Part shown: positions 36,101 to 46,800 of the stretch, piece by piece
Position numbering within the stretch: position 1 is the first letter of the stretch
Layout: each line of letters opens with the position of its first letter
Notes under the pieces: generated by a model
What the model was told of the DNA's origin: nothing
Database searches by the model: none
The model's input: the letters and a program-made list of their open reading frames with translations, nothing else
DNA from: Mesodorylaimus sp. YZB2_4
Lineage: Eukaryota; Nematoda; Enoplea; Dorylaimida; Dorylaimidae
Length of the DNA stretch: 64,000 nt
NCBI GenBank assembly: GCA_030248295.1
Contig: JASANH010001170.1
Location: 186,001-250,000 of the forward strand
Direction of reading: 5' to 3'
Program-made: the position numbers and the translations under genes

Positions 36101-38025
36101 TGCTTCGCTCCTCCTAAATCTATAGTCGATAAGAAAACCATCGGATGCTTGCCCCATTATGCTTCAAGCGATTTTTCAAATTTAAAAAGCGAAAGAAAGG
36201 CGCCGAGTAAGCAGTGAAAAATCAAAAGGCGCCACATTTGCAAAATGCAAATGAACACTTCGCTTAGACTAAATTTAAGGGTGTTGAAAGAATGAATTGC
36301 CCAGGACATTTGAAGGTTTTCTTTTTCTTAGGCAGCCTTATAACTTATGTGAAGGTGCATGTTTTCACTTGATGTGTACACTTTATTACTTAGGAAGCCT
36401 CGTGCATCGACTTTGTCACCAAACATTTGCTTATTCGCGTAGACGGGGAGCCACGAATAGCAGCTGTGTTGTTGATTATTCCAGCACTGATGGATAAGTG
36501 CGGAGGTTGCCTCCAAGCCAAAGTACTCGGCTGCCATTAAATTTGACTCGTGGCCATTAGCCTTTGTGCGTCATTGAAGCAAAAATGACCTGGCTGCCTA
36601 TTACTCTTGTTTGAGCTTCTTTCGAACTAGGAAATGCGGGTTTGCAAGTAGCCAACACAAAGGACATGGAAGCAAGCTGGTCGCAAGAACAACAGGTACG
36701 TCGTAAACTGGATGCCACGAAACTTCAGCTACCTAAGATAATGGAAGTGCATTCGACGGGGCACAAAAACTTGCTGCTTCAAGAAGTGTATAAAAGAATA
36801 GCTGCATTGGGATGCCTGTTATGTACATATGCCCACTTAGCCAGTGATCGTTGGAGCTAGATTGGTTTTTGCTTCAATGCAGATAATGGCTGACCTGGGA
36901 CTGCTCTTTGGTCACTTTAATTACTACCGTGCTTACTTCAGTCGTCATGGGGACATATTCGAATGGGAGTTTCTGAACACGGTACTGTAGGACCCTGGCT
37001 CTGAAGGTCTACCATAAGTCCACACTCGTCACTGGTCAGACCAATGGGATATAATCTACTGTATGTAAAGCATATGTGAGGATCTACAGTATGTTGCAAT
37101 TTGATTGATTAGTCGCTCAGATTTTGGACTAGAAAAAACCAGCAGGCATGCTTTACGCTGCAAGTTACATGGCACCACCTTTAGCTCACCACCCCGTTTG
37201 TCAAAAACTTCTGTGCCATTTCCGCAGTCATTCACAGTCAGTCGTCCGAACTGCACGTTGTGCCTCTTGGCCTGGAAAGATATTTCTAAATGTGCTACCT
37301 TTTTTCTAATCTACCTGAAGCGGCGAAACTCTGTTGATCAAAAGTTTTTAGGTTCCAAAGAAAAGAGTACGTGAATAAGAGATACTTCTTGTAAGATTTA
37401 TGATCCCTGGGGACATTGATCAACATAGTTCCCTTACCTCTGCGGGGCACGGGCGGACTTACAATTAGTTAGGCCTCTGTGTGACTGCGCAGGAGCTGGC
37501 CCTACGAATCGGATGCATGTGATATGGATGGCGAGTGTAAGATTTATGAAAACGAACTCCGCGCTGTGATGTATTCTGCGATCGAGGTATGGTCGAGACT
37601 AGAATAGAAAACTAGGAGCGGATGTGTTAACGTAGATTAATCACATAGATGTGTGGTAGCGAAGGTTAGTGTCACGAATACTAGTTTTGGCCAACTTGAT
37701 ACGCTGTCACGATGATCGGGCTTTTAAACCAAACATAAAAGGCATTTACACGCCTGAAAATGGGAAAATACCACAGAAACTAGTCTTAACTGGAACAGAA
37801 CGCAAATAGGAATGGTATCATTAGTTTACGTTTTGTCGAATGGATGGGCGATTTGCTGTCAGACGCATTGCATTCGCTGGTGATCAATAAGAAATGCGTT
37901 AAAACTAGCTTCGGATTGCTCCAGCGCTACTCTTGTGCGAAAGCACTAGACAAATTATAGTGTACTCAAAGTTAGTCTCAATAACGGCAGTTTCGAATCG
38001 ACTAGTGCTCATAATCGATTACAGA
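33112..38025. other. Intergenic region, no intact gene recognised
   Basis: About 4.9 kb upstream of both the GPCR (-) and SLC26 paralogue 2 (+), so promoters of both are expected. Open frames here (e.g. 33700-34032) show no known domain. One degraded LINE-like segment is listed at 35381-35640. Confidence 0.5.
35381..35640 (+). mobile_element. Decayed non-LTR retrotransposon-like fragment
   Basis: The frame at 35381-35593 includes NKSHKKFFSCMEARRKPKKP and VDSLRGDWTMPVDPTG. This resembles the linker just before the reverse transcriptase of LINE elements, typically (N)PKxFFxYVRxRRK ... PLRD..G. The frame breaks soon after and no RT catalytic motif is visible, so it is a fossil if the match is right. 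Confidence 0.35.
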
Positions 38026-41000
38026 ATGGAGCCTACCTCACCGGACACGCCGACTCACGTTGATCAGCCGTTATCAGTGGCAACATCCCGGCGATCGTCG
38101 TCCGAACACCAGCAACCAGCATCCGAACCGGCCTTGACACGTTTGGACAATAGTAGGAAATCGAGTGTGATGAGTAATTTGGAGAACCTTCGTAATTTTC
38201 TGAAAAACTCGCTCTCTCATATGTCCGTTAAACGTCATGTGGAAGATGTGGTCGAAGTGAGGCGACCAGTGTTCAACTTGGTAAGCGTAGACTCTTGAAT
38301 GCCCTTTGCTGTGTACCTTGGTGGTCTGGGTCAGGCCTCTGTGCACAGAAAACAGTGTGGCAAAGGGCCATGCTGATTTTGTGAGCATGGTAGTCTACAA
38401 CAGTCACGATAGTTGACCTGCAGTCTTGCCTTTCCACCATGATATGTCGTATATCCTCCCCTGCCACCTGATGATATAGGATTTCAAAGGGGTCCGACCC
38501 AAAAATATACAGTATCTTGTGACGAGTGATAATGGCTTCAACGGGAAAATTTCTAACAGGTCCCGAGTACAGTTTTTGTATGATTTCAGTCTATCTATCC
38601 TTACACAGCTCCCAAGTCAGTGTCCTTTTTAGTACCTGTTTAGCAGTTTCGGCCATAAGCGCGTCATGTCTTACCTCGATCGGGCAATCAGCCATCGCCA
38701 TATCATGCATACTTTCAGGACCACTTTGACGTGACGTACGGATACTCTCGTCCCAGCGAACCACTGAAAGAAAAAGTGAAACGAGCAGTGAAGAAGCAAT
38801 GCACATGCACCAAAACACGTCTGTGGTCAATCCTCGTTTCCTTCTTTCCAATCCTCTCTTGGATTCGAGAATATAATTGGAAAATCGATCCGATCAGTGA
38901 TATGATGGCTGGGTTGACAGTTGGCATTATGAGCATACCGCAGGGCATGTCATACGCAGGCTTGGTCGGCGTGCCACCGCAGTATGGACTCTACACGAAT
39001 CTGATACCTACCATTGTGTATGTGTTTGTTGGGACGGCCAGGCAGTCGGCTATTGGTAAGTAGGAGGCAGTGATCAATCAGCTTGTATAATTGCGTCTCT
39101 GCCACTAGGCACTGTGGCCGTGGTAAGCTTGATGATGGGCACCATACGCCTGAAGCAGATACCGAACAAGGCATTCCAGTATTCGGAGCGATGTCACGAA
39201 CTGCTGAACAACACGTGGAATGAGTCGACCCCGTTGGATCCTGAAAACAGTTGGATCCTCGATGATCCCCAGTGCTACACGGCTCCTGAATTAGTACGCT
39301 TGGTAAAGTCATGCAGAAGGACTTTTTGACTCAAATTCTGGTTTTCAGGCCATGGCCACCTCCATGTTGGCTGGTCTGCTGCTGGTAATGCATCTTTGAT
39401 CTTAGCGCTATCAGCACAATTGTCTGACCATTGATTTTGTATTTTAGGCTTTGATGGGCTGCTTTCGGCTGGGTTTTGTCTCAGCTTATTTGTCGGACTA
39501 TCTGGTCGGGGGATTCACTTCAGGAGCGGCCATTTTTGTGCTAACATCGCAGTTGGATTACATCGTTGGGTTTCATTTGCACGCGTACAGTGGGCCAGGG
39601 AAGATTTTCAAGGTGAAATGTCTGGAGGACACTGAAGCACTATACCGTAAATACTCACTTATGGTCCTGGGTTGGCCCCCTTGAAAATCCTATAGGTCTC
39701 AGGGTAAAAGTGAGGATTTACGGTCTTCAATCTGCAAACATGATAAGTGGCCTCTTACGAATGATGTGACAAGATTTTACATGGCTAGAGGCCCAGTTTT
39801 GGATGCTTTTGATAAGAATTTGCAAATCAGGCACACCTTAAGTAAGCTCAGTTCCCGCTAGGTCCAAGCTTCCCCCAGGTTTCTTCCCCTAGGGGCCCGG
39901 GATTGATTATTTAGAGGCTCGTCTGCCAATCGATACTTTGCACAGAGCCAGAAGCTGGGAGCGTCACCCGTCAGGGTGGTGGTTCAGTCATGGACTAGGT
40001 CCAGAGACTTAGTTTTTTGCGTGGTGCAAATGCTCCACCGGTCACTCCCTTCAATAATACGATCCCAGTGGGTTTTTTTATTATCGAACAATGTACTGCT
40101 GGCACCAGCCTATGGGGGCCATGTCTGACTCTGTGCGAGCGGACCATGTTAGATGATCCCTTCATAACACACTGTACTGTAGGGTGCTGCCATTGCTTCC
40201 CAGCCAGTCTCGAGCGGTGAATTTCAGTCAAAACTTTTCAGACCTACATTGAATTCTTCACTCGCATCAAAGAAACTAATTTAGCCACCTTTATCGTGGC
40301 TATGGTCACAGCTGTTTGCTTGTTGATCGTGAAGGAAGTACTCAGTCCCATGTTCCAGAAACGATTCCGTTTGCCCATACCAGGTGAGACTTGTGTCGAT
40401 TGTGTTGGCTTTGTGATCATGGAAACGATTCAGGAGAACTACTGGCTGTAATAATCGGCACAGTGGCATCCTATTTCGGCAAATTCAATGAGCGATACGA
40501 AGTCGATGTGGTCAAGAACATACCGGCTGGATTTCCGACTCCTAGAGCCGCCCGTTTTGATATTATGGGGCCTATTTTTGTGGACGCGCTGGTGCTGGCC
40601 ATTGTCAACTACTCTTTGTCGGTGTCATTGGCAAAATTATACGCTAAGAGAAATGGATATAAGATCGATCCATACCAGGTATGACCTGGAGCAGGATATA
40701 AAAGAGTACTCTGTCACTTCCATTTTAGGAATTCTTTGCCTACAGCGCGATCAACATTCTTGGTTCGACTTTTCAAAGTTTCCCATCTGGTCAATCGGTG
40801 GCCAGGAGCATCGTGTTTGAGTCAGCTGGTGCCAAGTCCCAATTGGCTGGACTTATCGGCACTGTATGCGTGGTGGTGTGCATTCTTTGGCTGGCACCAT
40901 TCTTAGCCGCCTTGCCTCAAGCCGTATTGGGGGCCATCATTCTGGTGGCCTGTGTGGAAATGCTGCATCAGCTGAAACAGCTGAAGCCTTTATGGCGGGC

Positions 41001-42196
41001 TTCCAAAATAGACTTTTCCATATACATAGTCACCTTCGCAGCGGTAGTCTTGCTGGACGTGACTTACGGATTAGCAGTCAGTGTCTTGTACGCTTTCTTG
41101 ACGGTTATTGTAAGGACGCAGTGGTAAGATCTAGGGGTTCTCTCGCACTCTCCAACTGACCACCCATGTTGTTTTCAGTCCACGGGTAAGAGTGATGGGT
41201 CGCGTTGGCGAGACGGATGTGTACGGCGATGTGGACCGTTATCAGCGCACGTCACAACTTCCTGGTGTCAAGGTGTTCCATTATCACGCGCCGCTCTATT
41301 ATGCTAATGTGGAAAACTTCAAACCAAAACTTTACAAATTGTGCCATGTGGATCCGGATCAGATCAAAGCCGAACAGAAAAAGCTGGAAAAAGCCAAGTT
41401 GGCGCAAGCAAAACCGATGAGAAAACGGTCAAAGAGTGAAGGGAATTTTCAGAAAAATGCGCCAGTTGTGCCAAGGATAGTGAAGGAAGTGGATGTGGAA
41501 ATTGGCATTGGGGGTATCCCTCACATTGACCGACCCCATCACATTATTATCGACTGCTCTGGATTCAGCTATATCGATCTGATGGGCGTGAATGCATTGA
41601 AACAAGTGTTTACTGAACTGAAAGATGCTGGAATCACAGTGTTTTTCGCTGATTGCAATGGTGAGTTGTTCACAGGGGTGCAATAGTTAGCAGCTGTACA
41701 TCCTTATTTCAGCAAGCGTGAGGAAGATGTTGGAGACTGCAAGGTTCTACGAGACAGTACCGAAGAGGCACTTGTTTGTTAGTGTTCATGACGCCGTGCT
41801 GGAATCGTCCAAGATCAGGTAAGACCAGAACTCACACATTGCGTGCAAAGTCTCGAGGAAGCAGGAATTTTTGAAAGGGGATAAGTTTGGTTGTTAGGGT
41901 CTCGTTGTGAAACCCTAGGCGCCCTAGGGAATTAGGGCATAACAGGAACGATGCCACGCAGTCCACTCCACCCACAGAGAGTTTATTTCCCAACGCGCCT
42001 CAAGGGTGGTGCTCTCAATTTCGGGGCAGCTCGTTTCATGTTGCCTTTTAGGGGCCAAACAATTCCTGAAGAAGAGACCGAGGCAGGCAGAATGAGTCGA
42101 CGTAGCAGCGGAATTGAATCACACGATGAAACTAATGGCGGTCTGCGAATGGTGGAGGTGCACGGTAGGGATGATAAGCCAGACAAGCATGTGTGA
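38026..42196 (+). CDS. SLC26/SulP anion transporter, paralogue 2
   Basis: Twelve exons: 38026-38280, 38719-39055, 39109-39293, 39349-39384, 39448-39612, 40242-40383, 40434-40678, 40729-41123, 41179-41660, 41713-41818, 41946-42005 and 42052-42196; 850 residues. The SulP core is intact (GIMSIPQGMSYAGLVGVPPQ, GLYTNLIPTIVYVFVGTARQ, YLSDYLVGGFTSGAAIFVL), as is the STAS domain (HHIIIDCSGFSYIDLMGVNA). Tail exons encode EEETEAGRMSRRSSGIESHD. It differs from paralogue 1 in the extracellular loop, N-terminus, STAS loop (Lys-rich, with RKRSKSEGNF) and C-terminus. Several paralogue 1 introns are absent here, and one core-exon junction is moved (exon 6/7). AATAAA at 42307-42312. The tandem arrangement points to local duplication; different tails suggest different partners or regulation. 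Confidence 0.94.
39905..40000. repeat. Dispersed repeat family B, copy 3
   Basis: TTTAGAGGCTCGTCTGCCAA and CGTCACCCGTCAGGGTG match copies at about 1970 and 23360. It lies in intron 5 (39613-40241) of SLC26 paralogue 2. Confidence 0.45.
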
Positions 42197-42306
42197 TGCG
42201 GATGTCAGGTCGCATTGTATATACTGCAGCCAAGTTGATAGCGGGGTAGTCATAGCTTATGTCCATGACGAGATTATGCGCGTAACTTGATCAGGCACCA
42301 TTTGTC

Positions 42307-42312
42307 AATAAA
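42307..42312 (+). terminator. Poly(A) signal of SLC26 paralogue 2
   Basis: AATAAA 111 bases after the stop codon. Confidence 0.6.
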
Positions 42313-42867
42313 ATTTTTTTTAAATTCCAAATATCTTAGTTGATTCGAGGAAAAAAGTGGAAGCCATGCTAACGAGACGCGCACCAAGACTGTGAGGCGA
42401 TCTCCACTCACCGCGTCTATCCCCTAACTTCTTCACTAGGAGCACCATGGCCGAAGGGATCCTATGACAGTGCGAGAAGGGACTGTAGTCCTCCGATGGC
42501 CAGGCGTGGGAGAAGATTGAAGAAGTCAGTGGGACAAAATCCCTGACGCTCCACGCGGGGAGCCATACTAAACCTGCGGCTGAAGCATCCCGCAGCGGTC
42601 GACGTTTCCTGGCTGGGAAGATCGAAAATGCTCTTCCGCTCAGCACGGCCTGCCCGACTGGCGAGGGTTACCTTGCCTTCGCGACTGCTGTTGCAAGTCC
42701 AGTTTCATATTGCCCCACTCGTTTGGCATCCACTTGGCGATAGTGGTCGATGAGTCACCCAGAGCCCAGAGAACGGACTACCAGGCTGCGGACTCGCCCG
42801 CGACCGCGATGATACAGGTTTCTATTGCTTTGGTCTACCCCGTATTGCATGATGGCGAGCGGCTAAG

Positions 42868-43173
42868 CTCGTCCCTGGTTCCGTCCCCAGCGACGGGGTC
42901 GGTTTGTAAAACCATACTGACAGCCAGTAAACCCTCGCTGACCTTGCAAGCCAGGCCGTGGGAGGCTCACCCGGTACCGCCGAGGTGCTCCGAGTGGAGA
43001 GACGGGAGCCAAACGAGTAGACAGTCTCGGCTGTTTAACACTGACAGAGCTCACAGCCCACCCTCCATCCTCAGAGGTGGTCGATATCTGGTCCAGGACT
43101 TACAGCGTGGCTGCTCTGTGCGTCTTCACACAGCATTGCGTATGAGGGGAGACTGCTGACCGTAGGCGAAACC
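42868..43173 (+). repeat. SINE-like family A, copy A1
   Basis: Matches 50587-51037 in order: a B-box-like CCTGGTTCCGTCCCC, GGTCGGTTTG, CTCGCTGACCTTGC, AGTAGACAGTCTCGGCTGT, CACAGCCCACC, and the end GACTGCTGACCG ... AGGCGAAAC. No protein is encoded. A tRNA-related origin is likely because copy A2 has a clear B-box. Confidence 0.65.
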
Positions 43174-43174
43174 A

Positions 43175-43301
43175 GGGGCCAGTTTCACAATCGCCTAGGA
43201 CATGTACTAAATATTAGGACACCGTAAGTCCTATCTTACATCATTGCGATTTGATCGTCCTAACTTTAGGACATGTCCCAGCTGATTGTGAAACTAGCCC
43301 C
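43175..43301. mobile_element. Short TIR element (MITE)
   Basis: Ends GGGGCCAGTTTCACAATC and GATTGTGAAACTAGCCCC form terminal inverted repeats of about 30 bases with few mismatches around a 65-base interior. It sits one base after the end of SINE-like copy A1. It encodes no protein. Confidence 0.7.
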
Positions 43302-43352
43302 AGGTACTGCTCAAGTGGGCGGAGTCCAGGAAACAGGCTCGGACTCTTCTCA

Positions 43353-43378
43353 GCTCGGGCTCGGGCTCGGGCTCGGGG
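43353..43378. repeat. Hexamer tandem repeat (GCTCGG)n
   Basis: About four units of GCTCGG, flanked on both sides by CTCTTCTC. Confidence 0.8.
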
Positions 43379-43854
43379 GCTCTTCTCATTCCAACTGCTT
43401 AGTGAGAAGGATCGCATCCGCAAATTTCTGACACATACGGCTCCTGTATCCTGAAATAGTGTATCCATGGCTGCCGGTATAACTGCAGCAGCTACCGCAA
43501 CGTCCGAAGCGGCCCGATGCATTCGCAGATTTTAAATAAATCTGTTGATCGTGATCGATGATCAGTGTGATTCTGTTGTTGAAGACTCGGTCTTGTACTT
43601 GCATGCTTGGTTCTGTAATGTCTCTCGATGAAGTCACCGCCGACAAACGGCACCTAAAAATAGGAGACTCTGACATTACACCATTGGCGCCGGACAGCAG
43701 CAGCGGCCGATTACGCGATAACGTTTATCGCGAAAAAGTTACTTAGCCATAAGTTACAGCGACGCACTTAACAGCCTACATCGTCGGCGTTGGTTTGCGA
43801 TCTTTCAAGAAGTTCTTTCGAAATTGCTGGCGTTTATTGTCGAAAAATTGCATA

Positions 43855-46800
43855 ATGAATCCACCAAAACTGATAAATCTTTTCTTGACCTCAATGTCGT
43901 TCATATTTTTGTGGGCATTTTCCTCGCTTTATTTTCAAATTCCTGGCTTGTACGGCGATAAAGGCGTGATTCCCATTCGCCCGACATTGAAATGCGGTAA
44001 ATTTGCTTTGATTTTTCCGGATTTTTGGAAAATTTTGTAATAATCAACGTGCGAGGGCGAACTAGAGTTCGAGTTCGACCATAAACCTGATCGATCACTC
44101 GCTGAGCTATCGATTCTAACTTCAAATTTTTTATTTAGAGTTTAGTGAACCGTGGAAATGTGCGTACAAAGGAGAACAACCGACGGTGTTGCATCTCTTC
44201 ATTCACTTTTATGGTCTATCTCCGTCCATGGCCTTGGAATTGACATGCTTGATCGGAATGGTATTGGCTCTTCTATCGGCCGTTGCATCGCCTTTTCGTG
44301 ATACCATCCTTTACGCTGGCATGTGGTATCTGTATTTGTCGTGCGTTCACGTAAGTGACTTGATATTTTATTGCGTTCTTAGAATAGAGATGAAGGGAAA
44401 CTACCACGCAATTATGGAAAACTTGCACGACTATCTGCAGGTAGGCAATCATTTGCTGAAATTCATTGCATCAATCATTTGCATTTGATGAATCGCTGAA
44501 AATGCTATTTAGCAAAGGTAGAAAAAGTTAGTGATACTGTAAACAAATGGTATGCGTATAGTATTTGAGTTGTGTCCTCTAAACGTTTTCTCCGTGATCG
44601 AGCGATAGGCCGCTAAAACCCACAGTATCAGTCTTCCGTTCCCGCCTCGAAAATTTTCCCTCATTTGGGAAAACTTCCCGTTTTCAAAATCGTGCCTCTT
44701 CCGAATGAGGATTTCTATGAACAAACTAGAATTAACCGATCCGGCCTATCCAGGTCCCGAATACGATCAGTACCCCTCCATAGCGATCGGCGGGCGTCGG
44801 TGTTACCATGAAGTTTTAATTTCAGGTCGGCCAAGGCTTTATGCACTTCCAATGGGACACTTTGTTAACGGAAGCCGGTTTCCTGACGATCTTGGTGGCA
44901 CCGTGTTCCATACTTCGTTTTTTTTTCATTGGAAGTAATTCGATGGCCTGGCTTCCCGTCGATAACGTCAATTTATTTCTCGTCCGATGGTTGGCCTTTC
45001 GACTCATGTACGCTTCGGGAGTAGTAAAACTTCTTTCCGGCTGTCCAACGTGGTGGAATTTGACTGGTAAGTAATAGCGTGCTCATCCATGTGCCCACTA
45101 AGATAGCCTTATTTCACTCGTAGCTCTACATTACCATTTCGAAAGTCAATGCATTCCGACTTGGCCCGCTTGGTACGCTCATGTTTTGTCGCCGGATTGG
45201 TTCAAGAAACTGTCCGTGGTCGCAACGTATTTCATCGAAATTTTCGTTCCGGCCGCATTCTTTCTAGCTCCAGTTCGTGGCCTTCGGAAGTTGGCCTTTT
45301 GGAGTCAGGTAGGGGAGAGAATAAGGATTCTGTAGGGATTATGCGCAGATTTCATATTTTTCCAGGTTTTGCTCATGGTCAATATAATGATCACTGGAAA
45401 CTATAATTTTTTCAATGCCCTAACCATTTTCATTTGTCTTCCACTTCTCGTCAACGTGGAATATTGTAGTAGTCTGGGTAAGTGCTCGTGATTTGGTGGA
45501 TTTCGTTTCTTTTTCGCATGTCTTTTTTTTTGTAGGCACTCATATATTAAAGAAGGTTTTCGGGGGACTATATAATTTGGTCGCTGCATCGTTGACGGGA
45601 ATTGCGATGGCGTATTTAGTGCATCAGACCACAGTCTGGTTCGATTTGGAAGTGGATGAAGAAAATTATAAGATCGACAGTAAAATAATGTTTTCTAAAG
45701 CTGAATACTATCACGCTGTGGGTAAGGGGACGACGATTTTGATGATTCTCGGAAGTATTGCTCTCTTGGCCGAATTAGGAGCCGCGTTCATAAGGTGAGC
45801 TGAGTTGAGACGACCCCCAAATCAGTATGACTATGCTTACTGATTTGGGATAGCGACAAGCTGGGAACAAGAGATTGCATGTTTATTATTTTAGGACTTT
45901 GATCGATATCAAAGGGTCAGATTTATGGACGTTCATGCAACGTTTTTGCGCATTGACGCATTGCGTTGTTTTTTCCGCCGTGGCTGCCGTAATATTCGCG
46001 GTTAGCTTGGTAAGATATGCATTTTTCTTCGTTTAAAGTTTTATTTTTTATTTTGTTTTTTGAGGTTCCACTATCGTGGCTTCATGCGGATCCGTACACA
46101 AAGTTATGGCCTGGTATAAAAACTCTTCAACAGCAAATTAGTCCTCTTTATCAGACGCATTCTTATGGCTTATTCATGGAGTATGGAAATGGCAATCGAG
46201 CTTTTGTATGCTGAATTTGCATTGTCCATTTTCAGGATGACTGGAGTTGGTGGGCGTCCGGAGATAATTATCGAGGGAGCGATGAGTCCCGACGGACCAT
46301 GGGAAGAATATGAATTTTTGTACAAACCGGGTGCCCTCGATCGTCATCCGCCTTTTATATGTAAGATAGCAGTAGGCTGTATCGACCGACCCACCGATCC
46401 AGCGGATTGGTTCGAGGGAGGCAACCCGTCAAATCGGAAACTTTTAATTGCCGCCAAAATATCCTCTCTTTGACCAGTATGGGCAAGGTCGGCTGGGTTA
46501 GGCGGAGTGAGGGGGGGTTAGGGGGCGGGGGTATAGATCAGATCAGATCAGATCGCCTAAGCCTTATCTGATCGCGTGTCAGATAGGTCAGGCCAGGTCA
46601 GGTTCGTGTCGAGTCGAGTGAGTCAGGTCTTCGTTCAGCCCAGGTGCAATTTGATCGCTTTTGCTTCCTTCCTTTTCTTTCTTCCTGCTGGACCTGAGGT
46701 CCAGCAGGAAGAAAGAGGATGAAGGTTTGAGAGTAAGGGTTCAGTGTCCTGGCCCGGCCGGCCCAACAGGTTAGGTTCACCGCGCACACCCCCCCCCCCC

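Larger units (their letters stand above)
42197..43854. other. Intergenic repeat block
   Basis: Holds the 3' UTR of SLC26 paralogue 2, SINE-like copy A1 (about 42868-43173), a TIR element (43175-43301) and a hexamer tandem repeat (43353-43378). The GC-rich stretch 42380-42860 has no recognised gene and may belong to the same mobile cluster. Confidence 0.5.

Noticed and set aside
42710..43159. 149-codon frame as a gene
   Set aside because: Overlaps SINE-like copy A1; the similarity to 50587-51037 is at DNA level with frame changes, not protein level.
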